Assembly: GCA_027625915.1 (NCBI GenBank)
Contig: JANTQA010000063.1
Location: 7,273,501 to 7,337,500 of the forward strand
Direction: 5' to 3'
From: Anaeramoeba flamelloides
Lineage: Eukaryota > Metamonada > Anaeramoebidae
DNA length: 64,000 nt
Below the pieces are notes generated by a model. That model was not told the origin of the DNA. It saw nothing but the letters and a program-made list of their open reading frames with translations, and ran no database searches. Made by a program: the position numbers and the translations under genes. Positions within the stretch are counted from its first letter, which is position 1; each line of letters begins with the position of its first letter. This document shows positions 34,901-45,400 of the stretch, piece by piece.

Positions 34901-35398
34901 TGGCTTAAACACTATGTCAGTAAATAATTCTGGGACATGCTCGTTTAAATAAAGAGCAATGTTGTAGAGATATAAGGATCTTTTGTCCAAATATTTATAA
35001 TCTTGATAATCCTTCTTGGAGAACGTTCGTTTTGGTATCTCCACAGACAAGTCAATGTTTAAGTTTGGTCGGGCAATGGTGTGAGTTAAATATGATCCAA
35101 TCACATTAATGCTTGTTGGCCGATGGAAGGTGAAATCGAGAGTCTCATTCTCTAATTTGACAGAGGGAGCTCTTTTTTGATCATACGTAATTTTTGATCC
35201 TTCTTGTGGGATCGATTTAAGCACATCAACAAGTGTCCGCAAGACTTGTTCAACTGCTTTTCGTTTTTCATAATTAATTCCTGCAGTAGATAACAACTCG
35301 GTTAGCTGGAGCTGAAATAAATGACTTTGAAAAAGTTCTTCGGATTCCTTCAGTTCCATCATTTCTTCATGGCTTGGTAATTCTTGATAACGGGTCAT
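31985..35398 (-). CDS. NOL6: NOL6 / Nrap / Utp22, small-subunit processome protein
   Basis: A single-exon frame of 1137 residues, close to the roughly 1146 of animal NOL6, ending in TAG. The family (yeast Utp22) is a nucleolar scaffold of tandem degenerate nucleotidyltransferase and partner domains in the SSU processome, needed for 18S rRNA maturation; it is thought to lack catalysis. Recognisable parts are NVIGSYLTHT near residue 105, FIDAIILIKVWLRQRGFF near 295, the conserved GLGKRVDCLHILATKYQGWD to WKIAARLNLDEAYKLVTAGP block at about 546-598, RSLWGSRSEIRRFTNGQILE just after, and a C-terminal DWGAPFRPSLTDFDVI segment. Low-complexity insertions occur near 195-220 (Lys), 385-415 (Ser/Asp then Glu) and 670-690 (Gln/Asn), between domains. 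It is the only long conserved gene here without an intron. Confidence 0.9.
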   Translation of the reverse strand: MTRYQELPSHEEMMELKESEELFQSHLFQLQLTELLSTAGINYEKRKAVEQVLRTLVDVLKSIPQEGSKITYDQKRAPSVKLENETLDFTFHRPTSINVIGSYLTHTIARPNLNIDLSVEIPKRTFSKKDYQDYKYLDKRSLYLYNIALYLNEHVPELFTDIVFKPFKSDPNKLVLILKPDKIRIPIKNENEDDDEDENETKKQKKKKKNKKKQNFKSKRLRTKFEIHIHANVSEDLFPLSKLKPDCNNLSNENNQNIIAHYNNSILEDMGSFKRHLKKLHETLSISPTFIDAIILIKVWLRQRGFFNRYDCFNGFLSSMLICYFYEKKMISIEMSSYQILRIFLNYFVDNEDLITQGICFPKISKKKNKKKKKKHNSDSDSDSDSDSETSSEIETESNSELEEEEEEEEEEEEEDLLKLYKKSFDLVFLDSKKMVNLTSHITLNAFQDLKHEALLSLQNFNNTKFNQFSKIFLQKSKPSLKYGIQFLFSNVPNIHNENNNNEKDKNKNEKNKGKHQGLNSHNYIGQKVTQKQIQILDVLQKGLGKRVDCLHILATKYQGWDYRENYQKIENLPWKIAARLNLDEAYKLVTAGPEANSKEAENFRSLWGSRSEIRRFTNGQILEAVIWDRFSEKREIIISKIVRYLLKRHFNLTKISHSKINKNQKQTEKQLQLQLQNNNNNKSNLKSETIDIIYNQLQSVLNINNSTEYETKEQLIKMNFDQISTNLRNLSGIKLEIKDVKGTSPQFSSTSINNTEPLIIIATFSTSSSWPENYQAIEHLKAAFYVQISKKLNDGFGMNTVPLVNCIEIKTKGNLKFKLYLHIEAEMKILRKRPGKKYFKYKKRYNTNPNFRQFISRIKSLYPAYISIARICKIWVNQQLLSSHLTEDAVELIVASLFTNPSPFDPPSSTLQGLLRFLYLLSNFKWNDEPLIIDVDNTLTNKNIELIYNTFEKKKHKFGMYLSPSFNYVSSTWTKTNPKKFILNRIIQIATHSLQLTENQISYQGKDWGAPFRPSLTDFDVIVTTKNVNKKPLRKVDFDPLKKFIKDVRLRFGHLIIIFYNKYQLTQDGNRLVTFVFKPRTFLAKDFKLSQISTISIPTTNGKIIPNIFEFISDLKQIGKGFIDRIELTQSSNNLF

Positions 35399-36625
35399 TT
35401 TGAAGTGATGGGTTTTTTTTGTTTTTTGTTTTTATTTAGATTTGGAAGATGGTTTGTGAGAATTTCTAAAAAAAAAGAGAAAAGTAAAAAAATAATTTGA
35501 TATGTGAAGAAAAGGTTTTGGAATTGATAGACTTTTTTTTTGTTAGGGTTTTTTTTTGAGGTTTATCACTGTTATACAATTTTACTTTATTTTTAATTTA
35601 TTTTTTTTCTTTGATTACGATTATGAATTATTTTTAATATTTGGTTTTTTTTTCGATTTTTTCATATGGAATGATTTGTTCTTTTGTTTCAAATACAAGG
35701 AATGAGGTTCTTTGGAAATATGCTTGTGAATGATCATTTCAAATGTTCTTCTTTTTTTCAAACAAGTTTGTTGGTGATCAATAATCTTTTAAGTGTGGTT
35801 TGATTTTGAAAACTATATTAATAGAACTGTTGTTTGTTAAGTCTTTGAAGAGATCAGAGGAGAGATGGTTTAGGATAAAATCAATTCTTTTTGAAAGATT
35901 TAGGAATTTTCACTTTAATTATTTAAGGACTCTTTGAATTTTATGTTATCTCATGGTTGAAATCCAAGAACAGTTCAGGACAAGTGATACCCAAGATATG
36001 GAATTGTTGGAAATTTCAAATATTATGGTTTGTAGATAATTTATTTGAATGATAAAAAATAAAACATTTCTTGATTAAATATTTAAAAAAATTCTGAACA
36101 AAAGAAGGAAAAGTTATTTATCGATTTTTGTTTACAAAGTCTAAAAAGTTACTCCACTTTCTTTTAAAGGATAATTATACCACCACTCTAAACTCTCACA
36201 TTCTTGAAAAGAAATTCGAAAGTAAGTGAATTTTGCAATAGGATTTTCATTTTAGGGAATTTTGTTGAGACATTTTGGATATGGAAAGCAAAAAAAAGCG
36301 CGGTAAGGTTTTTATTTAAGGGGTATATTTCCACTCTGAAGCATGTTAGGGTTATTATGTTAAACAATAAAAAAAGAGAGAATATATTGATAAAATAGTT
36401 TTTGATTTTTTTTTTTTATTATTATAATAAACAAAATTCCAAAAATTTAGGCCAATTTTAGACAGTTGAAAGAATAGCAATACCACACTTTAAATTCAAT
36501 TTGGGAATAATTTTGATTTAACAAACAATTTCTTTTTTTGTCTTTTTTGGTTTTGTTTTCATTTCGTTTTTTTCGAGTTACGAAATCTGTTTCGTTAGAT
36601 CTGGAGTTTTTTTTTCAAAGATTGA

Positions 36626-37027
36626 TCGAAGGTTAATGTTGAGTTTTTTAAATTGAAAAATCCAATACAATTGGTTGATGATATCTTATCTTTTGATACA
36701 TCAACAATTGTTGGTGTAATTTTAACAAATTTACCAATTATTTTTTATATAATTCTTTTCGTTCTAGGAAAAGAATTATTTTGGACACACAATTTTCATT
36801 TTTGTGTTTTATATTATTTTCTTTTATTTAGATGGAAATGTTTACTTATAAAAACACTAATACTATGCTACTTAAATGTGATTTTTATATTAAGTTTGGA
36901 AAAATATAATAAATTGAGTTTTTGTTTTCCTATTTTTTATTTTAGATGTGTCCAAATTTTTGGAATGGGGTTTAGTTGTTTTTTTTTGAGAGAAGATAAT
37001 TTTAGATTCTTTGAAGAAAACTTATAG
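36626..37027 (+). pseudogene. Hydrophobic open frame, possible membrane-protein fragment
   Basis: The frame is open from 36626 to a TAG at 37025-37027 with no ATG at its start; the codon at 36653 is TTG. It encodes several hydrophobic segments (TIVGVILTNLPIIFYIILFV; FCVLYYFLLF; LILCYLNVIFILSL) and ends in CVQIFGMGFSCFFLRED. The arrangement faintly recalls the N-terminal part of MBOAT lysophospholipid acyltransferases, but that is speculation. A 32-bp stretch of it (36896-36927) is also found at 46367-46398 in an intron, which argues for repeat origin or a gene relic. Confidence 0.2.
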
Positions 37028-38199
37028 ATATTTTTTGTTTTAAAATTTGAAAAAATATAATCATTTACACTTCTCCAATTTCACCAAATCCAACTATTTA
37101 AGTTACCAACAAGTAATGTTTTGTGATAATTATTATTTTTTTGGAATCCTTCTAGCTATTTAAGCCCCATTCATGTTTCCTTTTTTGGTTCTCTCGATTG
37201 TAATATTGTTGTTATTTACAAACCAAATCCATTAATCTCAAATGTCATCATAAAAAAATTTTTCTAATTGTTTTTTGTTGTTATAATAACAAAAAATTCA
37301 AAAATTATGAAAAAAGAAAAAAATGAATAAATTAAATGCCAAAATAGAATGTTGAGATAAGGACAAAAGATAAGTCATTCAACATTTGAAACACTATTTT
37401 AAGCAAATCAACTCAACATTCTATTGTGGTAATTTCTTTGAGTCTTTTGAAAATAAAAATTTCAAAAATCTAATGAATGAAGTATTTTAAATAAAAAAAA
37501 ATCAATGAATACAAACCAAAGTAAAAAATGTTATTTTCTGATCCTTTTTCAAATTGCAAAAAAGTGAAAAATTTACCTTTACCATGGGTACTCCCTTAAA
37601 TACTAAAAAAAAATATATTCGTTTTTTTTTTTACCTATCTTAAATTATGGGTTATTTAAAAATTATTGGAATGGGATTTATTTGAGAATTTATTCTTCTT
37701 TGAAAAATAAGTAGAATTTGTGAAATATCCTTCCAAAATTATTATTTCTATGCTTTTATATATTTTTTTAAGGGGCCAGTCTATATTATTTTTTTTTGAC
37801 CAATTTTTAAATAAGGATTTATTAACTGGAAATATGCTTAATATTGAAAATAAACAAGTTTTCAAATCTAAGTAATTGGCAAAAAATTTTCTCTATCTCT
37901 ATTATATTTAGCTAAAAAAATTAATATATAGTACTCCCTTACCTTTCAAAACTTTTATCCATGAAGTATTAAATGAACAAAATTGTTAAAATTACCAAGT
38001 TGCAACATTTTTTGTTTTAACAAGAAAGATTCCAAAATAGATTGTGAAAAAAATAATTTAATTTAATTATTGATTGTTTATCATTTTTTCATCATTAATT
38101 TCAAAAGTATAATGGTGTAGATTGTTTTGTTATTTACAATAAAGTAATCTCTAGATTTGATATTACAAAGTAATTTTTCTTGTTTCATAAAAATAATCT

Positions 38200-38757
38200 T
38201 TAAGGTTTACAATCCCTGAAACTGGAAAAAAGATTATCTTGTATTGGGTGTACCAACTTGTTATTTTGGTTCTTAGCTGATCCATCCACAACTAAGTTTG
38301 GATCGTATAGGTAGTTGAAAAAGGCTATTTTTGTCATTTTATTGTTTTTTTTCCGAAATCCGAATTGATGAGTCTAAGATTAATTGATTGGAAGGTATTG
38401 AACTGAAAGTGTTAATTTTTGGGTTGTCAATTGAAATTATCATTTTCATTTTACAGAATTAGGAGTAAATAAAAAAAATTTTTTTTACAAGCATCTAATA
38501 ATACAAAGCGTAAATAAAAATTTCAACATAGAAAACAAAAAACTCAATTAATAATTAAATATCTTCCAATCAATTAATCTTAGACTCATCAATTCGGATT
38601 TCGGGAAAAAAACAATAAAATGACAAAAATAGCCTTTTTCAACTACCTATACGATCCAAACTTAGTTGTGGATGGATCAGCTAAGAACCAAAATAACAAG
38701 TTGGTACACCCAATACAAGATAATCTTTTTTCCAGTTTCAGGGATTGTAAACCTTAA
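38200..38757. repeat. Near-perfect inverted repeat, 195-bp arms, 168-bp spacer
   Basis: The left arm 38200-38394 and right arm 38563-38757 are reverse complements; by eye they differ only at a T-run/C boundary (ttttttttccg against tttttttcccg). Landmarks are acaatccctgaaactgg, tgtaccaacttgttattttg, cttagctgatccatccac and gatgagtctaagattaattg. Sequence outside the arms is not shared. A diverged relative of the arm is at about 42880-42990. A transcript through it would form a long double-stranded RNA. It lies about 300 bp beyond the 3' end of the tRNA gene. Confidence 0.85.
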
Positions 38758-39044
38758 GGGGACTTCTAGTTTAAAAAATAAATCGATCATAAATATTTGT
38801 TTCAGATTGAAACATGATTTTTTTAATTCTTGTTCAATTGTTTTCAATATTAAGTCAGAGTTTAGATCATTTTTGTTGATGTATTTAATTCTTTTGATTT
38901 GAAAATTAAATTTCAGACTGGATAATACGACAAAAAAATCAATTATAAAATCAACCAATAAAATAAAAAATACTGATCAATCAAATTAGTTTTGACGTTT
39001 TTAATAAAGTACATAATCTTTTCTTTATTTTCTATATCAAAGAT

Positions 39045-39052
39045 AAAAAAAA
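39045..39052 (-). terminator. RNA polymerase III terminator (T8)
   Basis: Eight A on the plus strand, read as T8 on the minus strand, directly abut the tRNA-Trp discriminator base. This is the standard Pol III stop signal. Confidence 0.85.
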
Positions 39053-39124
39053 TGAGGATAGCAGGACTCGAACCTACAACCTTTCGGTTTGGAGCCGAAT
39101 GCGCTACCATTACGCCATATCCCC
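39053..39124 (-). tRNA. tRNA-Trp (CCA)
   Basis: The minus strand folds into a full cloverleaf of 72 nt with no intron. The acceptor stem is GGGGATA with TATCCTC (one G-U pair). The D arm is gcgt/gcgc with GG in the loop. The anticodon stem is ttcgg/ccgaa around loop CTCCAAA, giving anticodon CCA. The T stem is gtagg/cctgc around TTCGAGT. The discriminator is A and the 3' CCA is not encoded. The D and T arms provide the A and B box promoter. It is divergent from the Rab24-like gene, whose ATG is 295 bp away. Confidence 0.95.
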
Positions 39125-39419
39125 ATATATTAAAATCAATCATTTTTATTTATTTAACATAAATTATTAAAATTATCTTTTTACATTACATAAAAAAAAA
39201 CATTTTTTACCAAATTATCTTACTAAACAATCATCAATAATTTACAAACACTACCTAAAATAAAAACAACCACAATATAAAAAAATTCAAATACAAACCA
39301 TCTTTGATAAAATCATCACACTATTTAAAATAAAAAATTTCATCAACTTCCAATTACACGCAAACTTTTTAGTTTTCGTTATCATTTTTTTCTTTTTTAC
39401 TTTTTCTTATCTCAAAATT

Positions 39420-42400
39420 ATGACTCAACAATCAGTTGATTTCAAAATACTCTTGTTAGGTAATTCGTTTGTTGGGAAAAGTAGTATTTTCAATCGGTAC
39501 ATAAATGGGCGTTTTGATGGAAGCACAAAAGCTGTAAAGCAGTTCTATTTTTTTAATTTATCTTTCAATAATTTCTAATTTTGTATTTCCAAACCCTTTT
39601 TAAAAATAACTACATTTATGTCTAAAGACAATTGGGGTCAGTTTTGCAATTAAATCAATTAAAGTGAATGAAAAAAAAATTCAAATGGGGGTTTGGGTAT
39701 GTTTCTTATTTCTTTTCTTATTCCACAAATTAAACAAACATCTTTTTTCGAACACAAGAATTCAAAACAAACACAAAAATTTAAAACAAAAACAAGAATT
39801 TCAAGCAAAAACAAAAATTTTCTGTGAGGCTTTGTATTTTAGTTTTAAAGATTTTTAAGTGTTTTAAAAAACACGCCAAACTTCAATGAAGAATTGTTTT
39901 TGGCAAAAAAGAAAGAATTTTCGAGATCTTCCAATTTTTTGCCTACTTGAACACTTTCGATCGAAAAAAATGCTGTGTTATTAAAAAATGCGACCCAGGG
40001 AGTATACACACATTTTTTTACAAAGTACATGATCGTTTTATCTCCCTTTAATTACTTGCATTTTTAGTTTTGAATGGGAAAAAATTCTCATCTTTGATCT
40101 TCTTTTTATTTCTTTTTTTTACAAAGTCAGACTATTTGTTGCAAAATGAAAGGAACAAAATTTTCATTCATCTTCCCAAAAAAAGATTGTTTCGAATCAA
40201 CAACACAACAAGGAAAATTTTTTCAAAAAAAAATCTCTAAATTTTGTATTTTTGAAATACACTCATATAATAAACATTATTATACATAACAATTTTCAAT
40301 GAGGTTTACAACTTTAATAGATATTAATAGGAATTGAAAAAAAAATGAAATTTTTCAGTAATATTTTTTTCATTTTTAATTGTAAAATTTTTGAATTTTT
40401 TAATTGACTTACCCTAATAAAAAAACCTTTTTTATAACATCTATATAACATTTTGATAACAAAATTTCCTTTTAAATGATGATTTTTTTAATATTTTTTG
40501 AAAAAATATTCTTATAACGAGCTTAAAATAAGTTATAAATTTTATAACACATTTTATAATAAACAATTATGTTATAAAAGTTTTTATTATAAAATTTTAT
40601 AACATTTTAAACGTTTATAACACCTTTACAACATGTTTATAACATGTTATAAAAAAATTTTTTTATTAGGGTTAGTAGAGAGATAATTTTCAAGTATTTT
40701 TTTAATAGTCTAAAAGGAAACATATTTTTCAATTTTAAAATAGCACAAAATATTTCAATCAAAAGATATTGCTAAATTAAATTGAAAATATGATTTTTTA
40801 TCTGTTTTTGGAATATTTTTTATCATTTTATTTTTTTCCATGTTAGAGTTTTTATATACGTTCCCGATTGTTTTCTGTAAATTGCTTTTAACATATATTC
40901 TTTTTTCAATCTTAATGTCCAATCAAAAATTAATTCATTTCAACTTTTTCCAATAAAAAAATACCCTGAAAATAGGTGATTTTTTCAAAAGTCGGTATTT
41001 TGGAAAAGGGGGGTATTCGGATTTTCATGAGTTTAATAGCTATCCTTTTTTTATTACATAAAATTATGATAACTTAGACAAAACTATACATTGGGATTTA
41101 AGTTATACTTCTTTTGTAAATTATTTTTTCAAACTTTAATTTTTGGTGTTTAAATTTTCCTTGTAGTGATGTAACCTTTCAAATTTTTAATTCATAAAAC
41201 CTGCTTAAATTATTAACCCCCCTTTTTAGAATTGGCTACTTTTCATGATTTATTTTAATTCTTGGACTGTGATTTTTTTTCTTTTAGGAAAGCTGAATGA
41301 AAATTTTATCCTTTTTATTTTACAATTAACGGCAGTCTGTACAGGAAAATTCCAACTTTAAAAAAAAAAAAAAGAAACAGAATTTGTATCAAACACTACC
41401 TAATCAGTTCATGACATTAATATGAGTAAACTAAAGTTAAATCGAAATCTTTGAAGAAAGGTACTGATAAAATCAAATAAATACTTTGAAAAATTTTTCA
41501 TTTCTTTTTTGATTTGATAAATTTTTTAAGAAAATTTAGAATACTATTTATTTATTTATTTATTATGGAAAGGAGTACTCAAAGAAAATTTACTAAATAA
41601 AAAAGAGAAGAAGAAAAATAATTAAAATATTAAAGTAAAAAAAAATATTATATGTACCTACGAACCAAAAAACACTAAAAATGGAAAACTGATCAAATAC
41701 TTTCCATTAATACAATTAAAAAAACTAAATGAAAAAATAAAAATAAATAAAGTTTCCATTTAACTTTTTCTTGAAAACATTTTTTGCCAAAATAATTGAA
41801 TTCACACTTGAAATTATGTATATTTTTATATACACTATCTTGTTTTAACTCATTTACTAAAATAAATTCTAAATTATGGGGAATTTTCTTTTCACAAAAG
41901 GGGCTAATTTGGTCCTCAAATGTTTTTTTTAGTTTTAAATGGTAAAATTAAAAAAAAGTTAAACTAAAAGGATAAACTCTCTGGAAAAGCATTCTAATTT
42001 AATATATTAACTTATTCTTTAATTTCAAACTTTTCTCAACCCCAATTTTTCAAAAAAAAAATAAAAAAGTGCACAGTAATTTCAAAAAATAATTTTGATA
42101 TTCAAAAGTTGAGAGTGTTTTTATTCTAAAAAAAATTATCCCAGTGGTTAATTGAATAAAGTATGAAACTAGATTTCGAAAAATATTAATCAGAAAAAAA
42201 TAGTGCTTAATTTTATTATGGAAATATCATTTACATGACCAAATTAAAAATTATCCACGTCCTGAAACAGGAGGAGTAAAAACCCGATAGAAAGATTAAA
42301 AATTTAGAATACTATTCGTTGCAAAATAAAGGGAACAAAATTTTCATTCATCTTTCCAAAAAAAGATTTAGCAATCAGGTAAAAAATTTCTAATTTTTAA

Positions 42401-45400
42401 TCCTTAAAAGAAGCAAAAGTATTAACCCCCTTTTAAGAATTGGGTACTTTTCATGATTTATTTTAATTCTTGGGCTGTGATTTTTTGGAAAGCTGAAGGA
42501 AAATTTTGATTATTTTATTTTACAATTAACAGTAAAGATTTTCAAAATCTTTAATTAATGTAATGAAACTTGAGCAAAAAATTTTTACATTTTTTTCATT
42601 TATCAGTCAAGAATTCTTCTTTTGAATTTCTCATTTTGCTCAATTATTTTACCTTAGCTTTGAATAAAAAATTCTATTGGTTTAAGGTTTGCGAAACTTT
42701 GTAAAACATTTACAATTTAAATCAATGTTATTAAACCCCATTCAAGTTAAGAAAACGATTAAATTGGAGTGAATTAAAAATATATGAAGCATTTAATGAT
42801 TTGTATTATCCAGAGATATTTGTCAGTTTTTGTTGGATCTAATACTATAATAGTTTAATACTCAATATTTATTCCCGATTTGATAAAAAATCCTCTTGTA
42901 TATGGTATGTGCGACTTTTTATTTTGGTTCTTAGCTTTTCGATCTTCGGCTTAGTATGAATTTTGCAGTAGTTAGCAAACGAAAAAACAAAAATTGAAGA
43001 ATTGTAAATTTTTTTCAATTTAAGGGATTAGTGTAACAATGGATTTCTCTATAATCAAAGTGTGTTGTAATTGGGTGTAAATGATATTAGTGCACCATGG
43101 CTCAAATAGTTTCTGTGATTTCTGTGACTCTAAAAAATCTATTATAAATCTTATTACACAATAAATTCTTACATTTTTTACTACTATTATTTTCAAATTA
43201 AAAAATGAAAATTTTTTGTTAGTTCATATCCCAAAATATTTTTCTAGTTTATAAGTTGATTAAAATCCAAAGATCTTTACCAACACTAATAAAAAAAATT
43301 TTTTATAACATGTTATAAACGTGTTATAAAGGTGTTATAAAGGTTTAAAATATTATAAATTTTTATAATAAAAATTTTTATAACATAAATCTTTGTTATA
43401 AAATGTGTTATAAAAATTGTAACATGTTATAATCCTGTTATAAGAATATTTTTTTAAAAAATATTGAAAAAATCATCATTTAAAAGGAAATTTTGTTATA
43501 AAAAAGGTTATATAGATGTTATAAAAAATTTTTTTGATTAGGGAACATGGTTTAGAAATGATATTTTTAGACAATAAACTAAACTTCCTTTGGTAAGTTA
43601 ACTCTGAGACAAAATTTTTACCATGCTAATTTGATTGTAGCAGTAATAATTAATATTCATTTTGGAACTTGAAATAAAAATTTTCATTTATTAATTGGAA
43701 AAGAACAGTATTGTAATTGGATGTAAAGATATTAGTGCTACATGTTCGAATAGTTTAAATGAAATACTAAGATCTATTTGAAAACAATTATTGCGCAATA
43801 AATTTTTACATTTTTTAGTAATGATTACTATTAAAAATTTTCATTTTGGAAATTTTTTTTTTAATTGCTTTTCCAAATCTAAAAATAGAAAACTCAAATA
43901 ATATTATTACAGTAGTTAATAATTCATATTTACAGCATTCCAAAAGTAACTATTTTTTCAATTTTTTAATTTCAAAGATTAACTCAATAATTATCAATAT
44001 GAAAAACCAAAAGACTGATTAGTTTTGTTTCCTTTTTATAAAGCTAATTGCAATATCAGTATATTTCTAATATTTCAGAAATAATTTGTCAAAGGAATCT
44101 ATTGGTTAATTATTTAATTTTTCAAACAAATTGAATTTTTTAGCTCTTAATCTACATTTCGCCACAAATTTAAGAAAGTTATCATTTTTTTCAGGGCTAG
44201 GCTAAAAAAAAATGACAAAAAATAACATATCTACAAAGATGATTTAATTAGCTTATACTTTAGATCAACTTCTTGACACTTGCTTACTCTTTCAATTTTG
44301 GCTATTTTCAAATTGTGAATTGTTATTTTTTGTTATTCAAAATAACTTTTTCGGATAATGGTGAGAGTTTTTAATTATTAAAATTAGAAGAGTTGTGGGA
44401 TAAATTAAATGAGTAAATTTTATGTAGATCAAGTATAGTAACTTATACTAAATTTTGAATTAAAATCTAAAATTGAAAGAGTTTTTTATTAATGAGTTAG
44501 CTATTTTGAGCGTTTTTAAAAAACAATAAAAATAAAATTTTTGTTGAAAATTTCTAGATCAAATTGAATAATAATTTGTTTGAATTTGGTACTTTAAAGT
44601 TGATTTTTGGAAATTCTGTATTAGAGAAAAATTTTCAAAAATATTCAAAAAAATTGGTTGATTTTTTTGCATTTTTTGTTATTTGATTATAAAAGAAAAA
44701 TTGTAAAATATATTTAATTTTATTTGTTTTGCATTTTATTTTAATTATTTGTATTAACAAGCCCGTTTCAAATAATAACTCTGACAATTTTGTTCATTTC
44801 TCAAAAAATAAGCTGATTATAATTCTTGATAGCTGGAAATACTAAAAAATATCACCTATCGAGAATTATAGTCAGCATATTTTTTCGAATTCACTATAAT
44901 AATGCCAGATATTTTACAACTTTCTAGTCTGAATATTGATAATTCAACCTTTAAATTTGTTTCGAAATTCAGATTTTTTTTGAAATTGTTGGAGTTTTTT
45001 ACTAATACAAGGATCATTTTTAATTGATGAGATCAACAAATATTACTACTTGACTAATCGATTTTTTTAGAGACATTTGAACCATATAACGCTAATGTAG
45101 TTATACCCAAGAATAACATACTTTGATCTTAGGCTTCTCCCAGGTAGACTCTAACCCCCTAAGGATTCAACAGAAAATGAGAATTTCTTTTGAACTTATG
45201 TTATGGAGTCTTTGAAAAATAAGTTCTTTCTTCTTAAACGTGGAAAGAACTTGCAAAAAAAGAACTTTTAGATCAAAATTTATTTTTGGACATTATTTTC
45301 GCTTCATACTTTAATTACTCATTACAACACAATCGTAAATATGGCCGTCTTAAAATATTGAGTATTTTCAAAAAAAACTCTTTTTTATAAATAAACTATT

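Larger units (their letters stand above)
35399..39052. other. Region between NOL6 and tRNA-Trp
   Basis: 3.65 kb with the NOL6 5' flank at its left end. It contains a questionable membrane-protein-like frame (36626-37027), a small hairpin (14-bp arms at 37343-37356 and 37412-37425) and the large inverted repeat at 38200-38757. No supported gene was found. Confidence 0.5.
40132..41335. mobile_element. Family C MITE, copy C3, interrupted by repeat B2
   Basis: The left end (40132-40198) has actatttgttgcaaaatgaa and caaaattttcattcatcttc. The right end (about 41155-41335) has taaccccccttttt, cttttcatgatttattttaa and aagctgaatgaaaatttt. The uninterrupted copy C2 shows these two parts adjacent. The roughly 950 bp between them is repeat B2 with some flank. 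Borders are approximate. Confidence 0.55.

Noticed and set aside
36653-36655. Start codon for the hydrophobic frame
   Set aside because: The codon is TTG, not ATG, and there is no upstream in-frame ATG before a stop; not credible as a eukaryotic start.
38666-38958. Frames over and beside the large inverted repeat
   Set aside because: The minus-strand frame with an IPETGKKIILYWVYQLV segment runs into the hairpin arm; the diverged relative at 42.9 kb does not preserve the frame, so coding is not supported.
38943-39143. Minus-strand frame covering the tRNA-Trp gene
   Set aside because: It is read straight through a clear tRNA cloverleaf and has no protein-like features.
40409-40674. CRISPR-like array suggested by repeated ttataacat units
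   Set aside because: The units are short, overlapping and palindromic with no regular spacers, and the block is a MITE with a target duplication in a eukaryotic intron.
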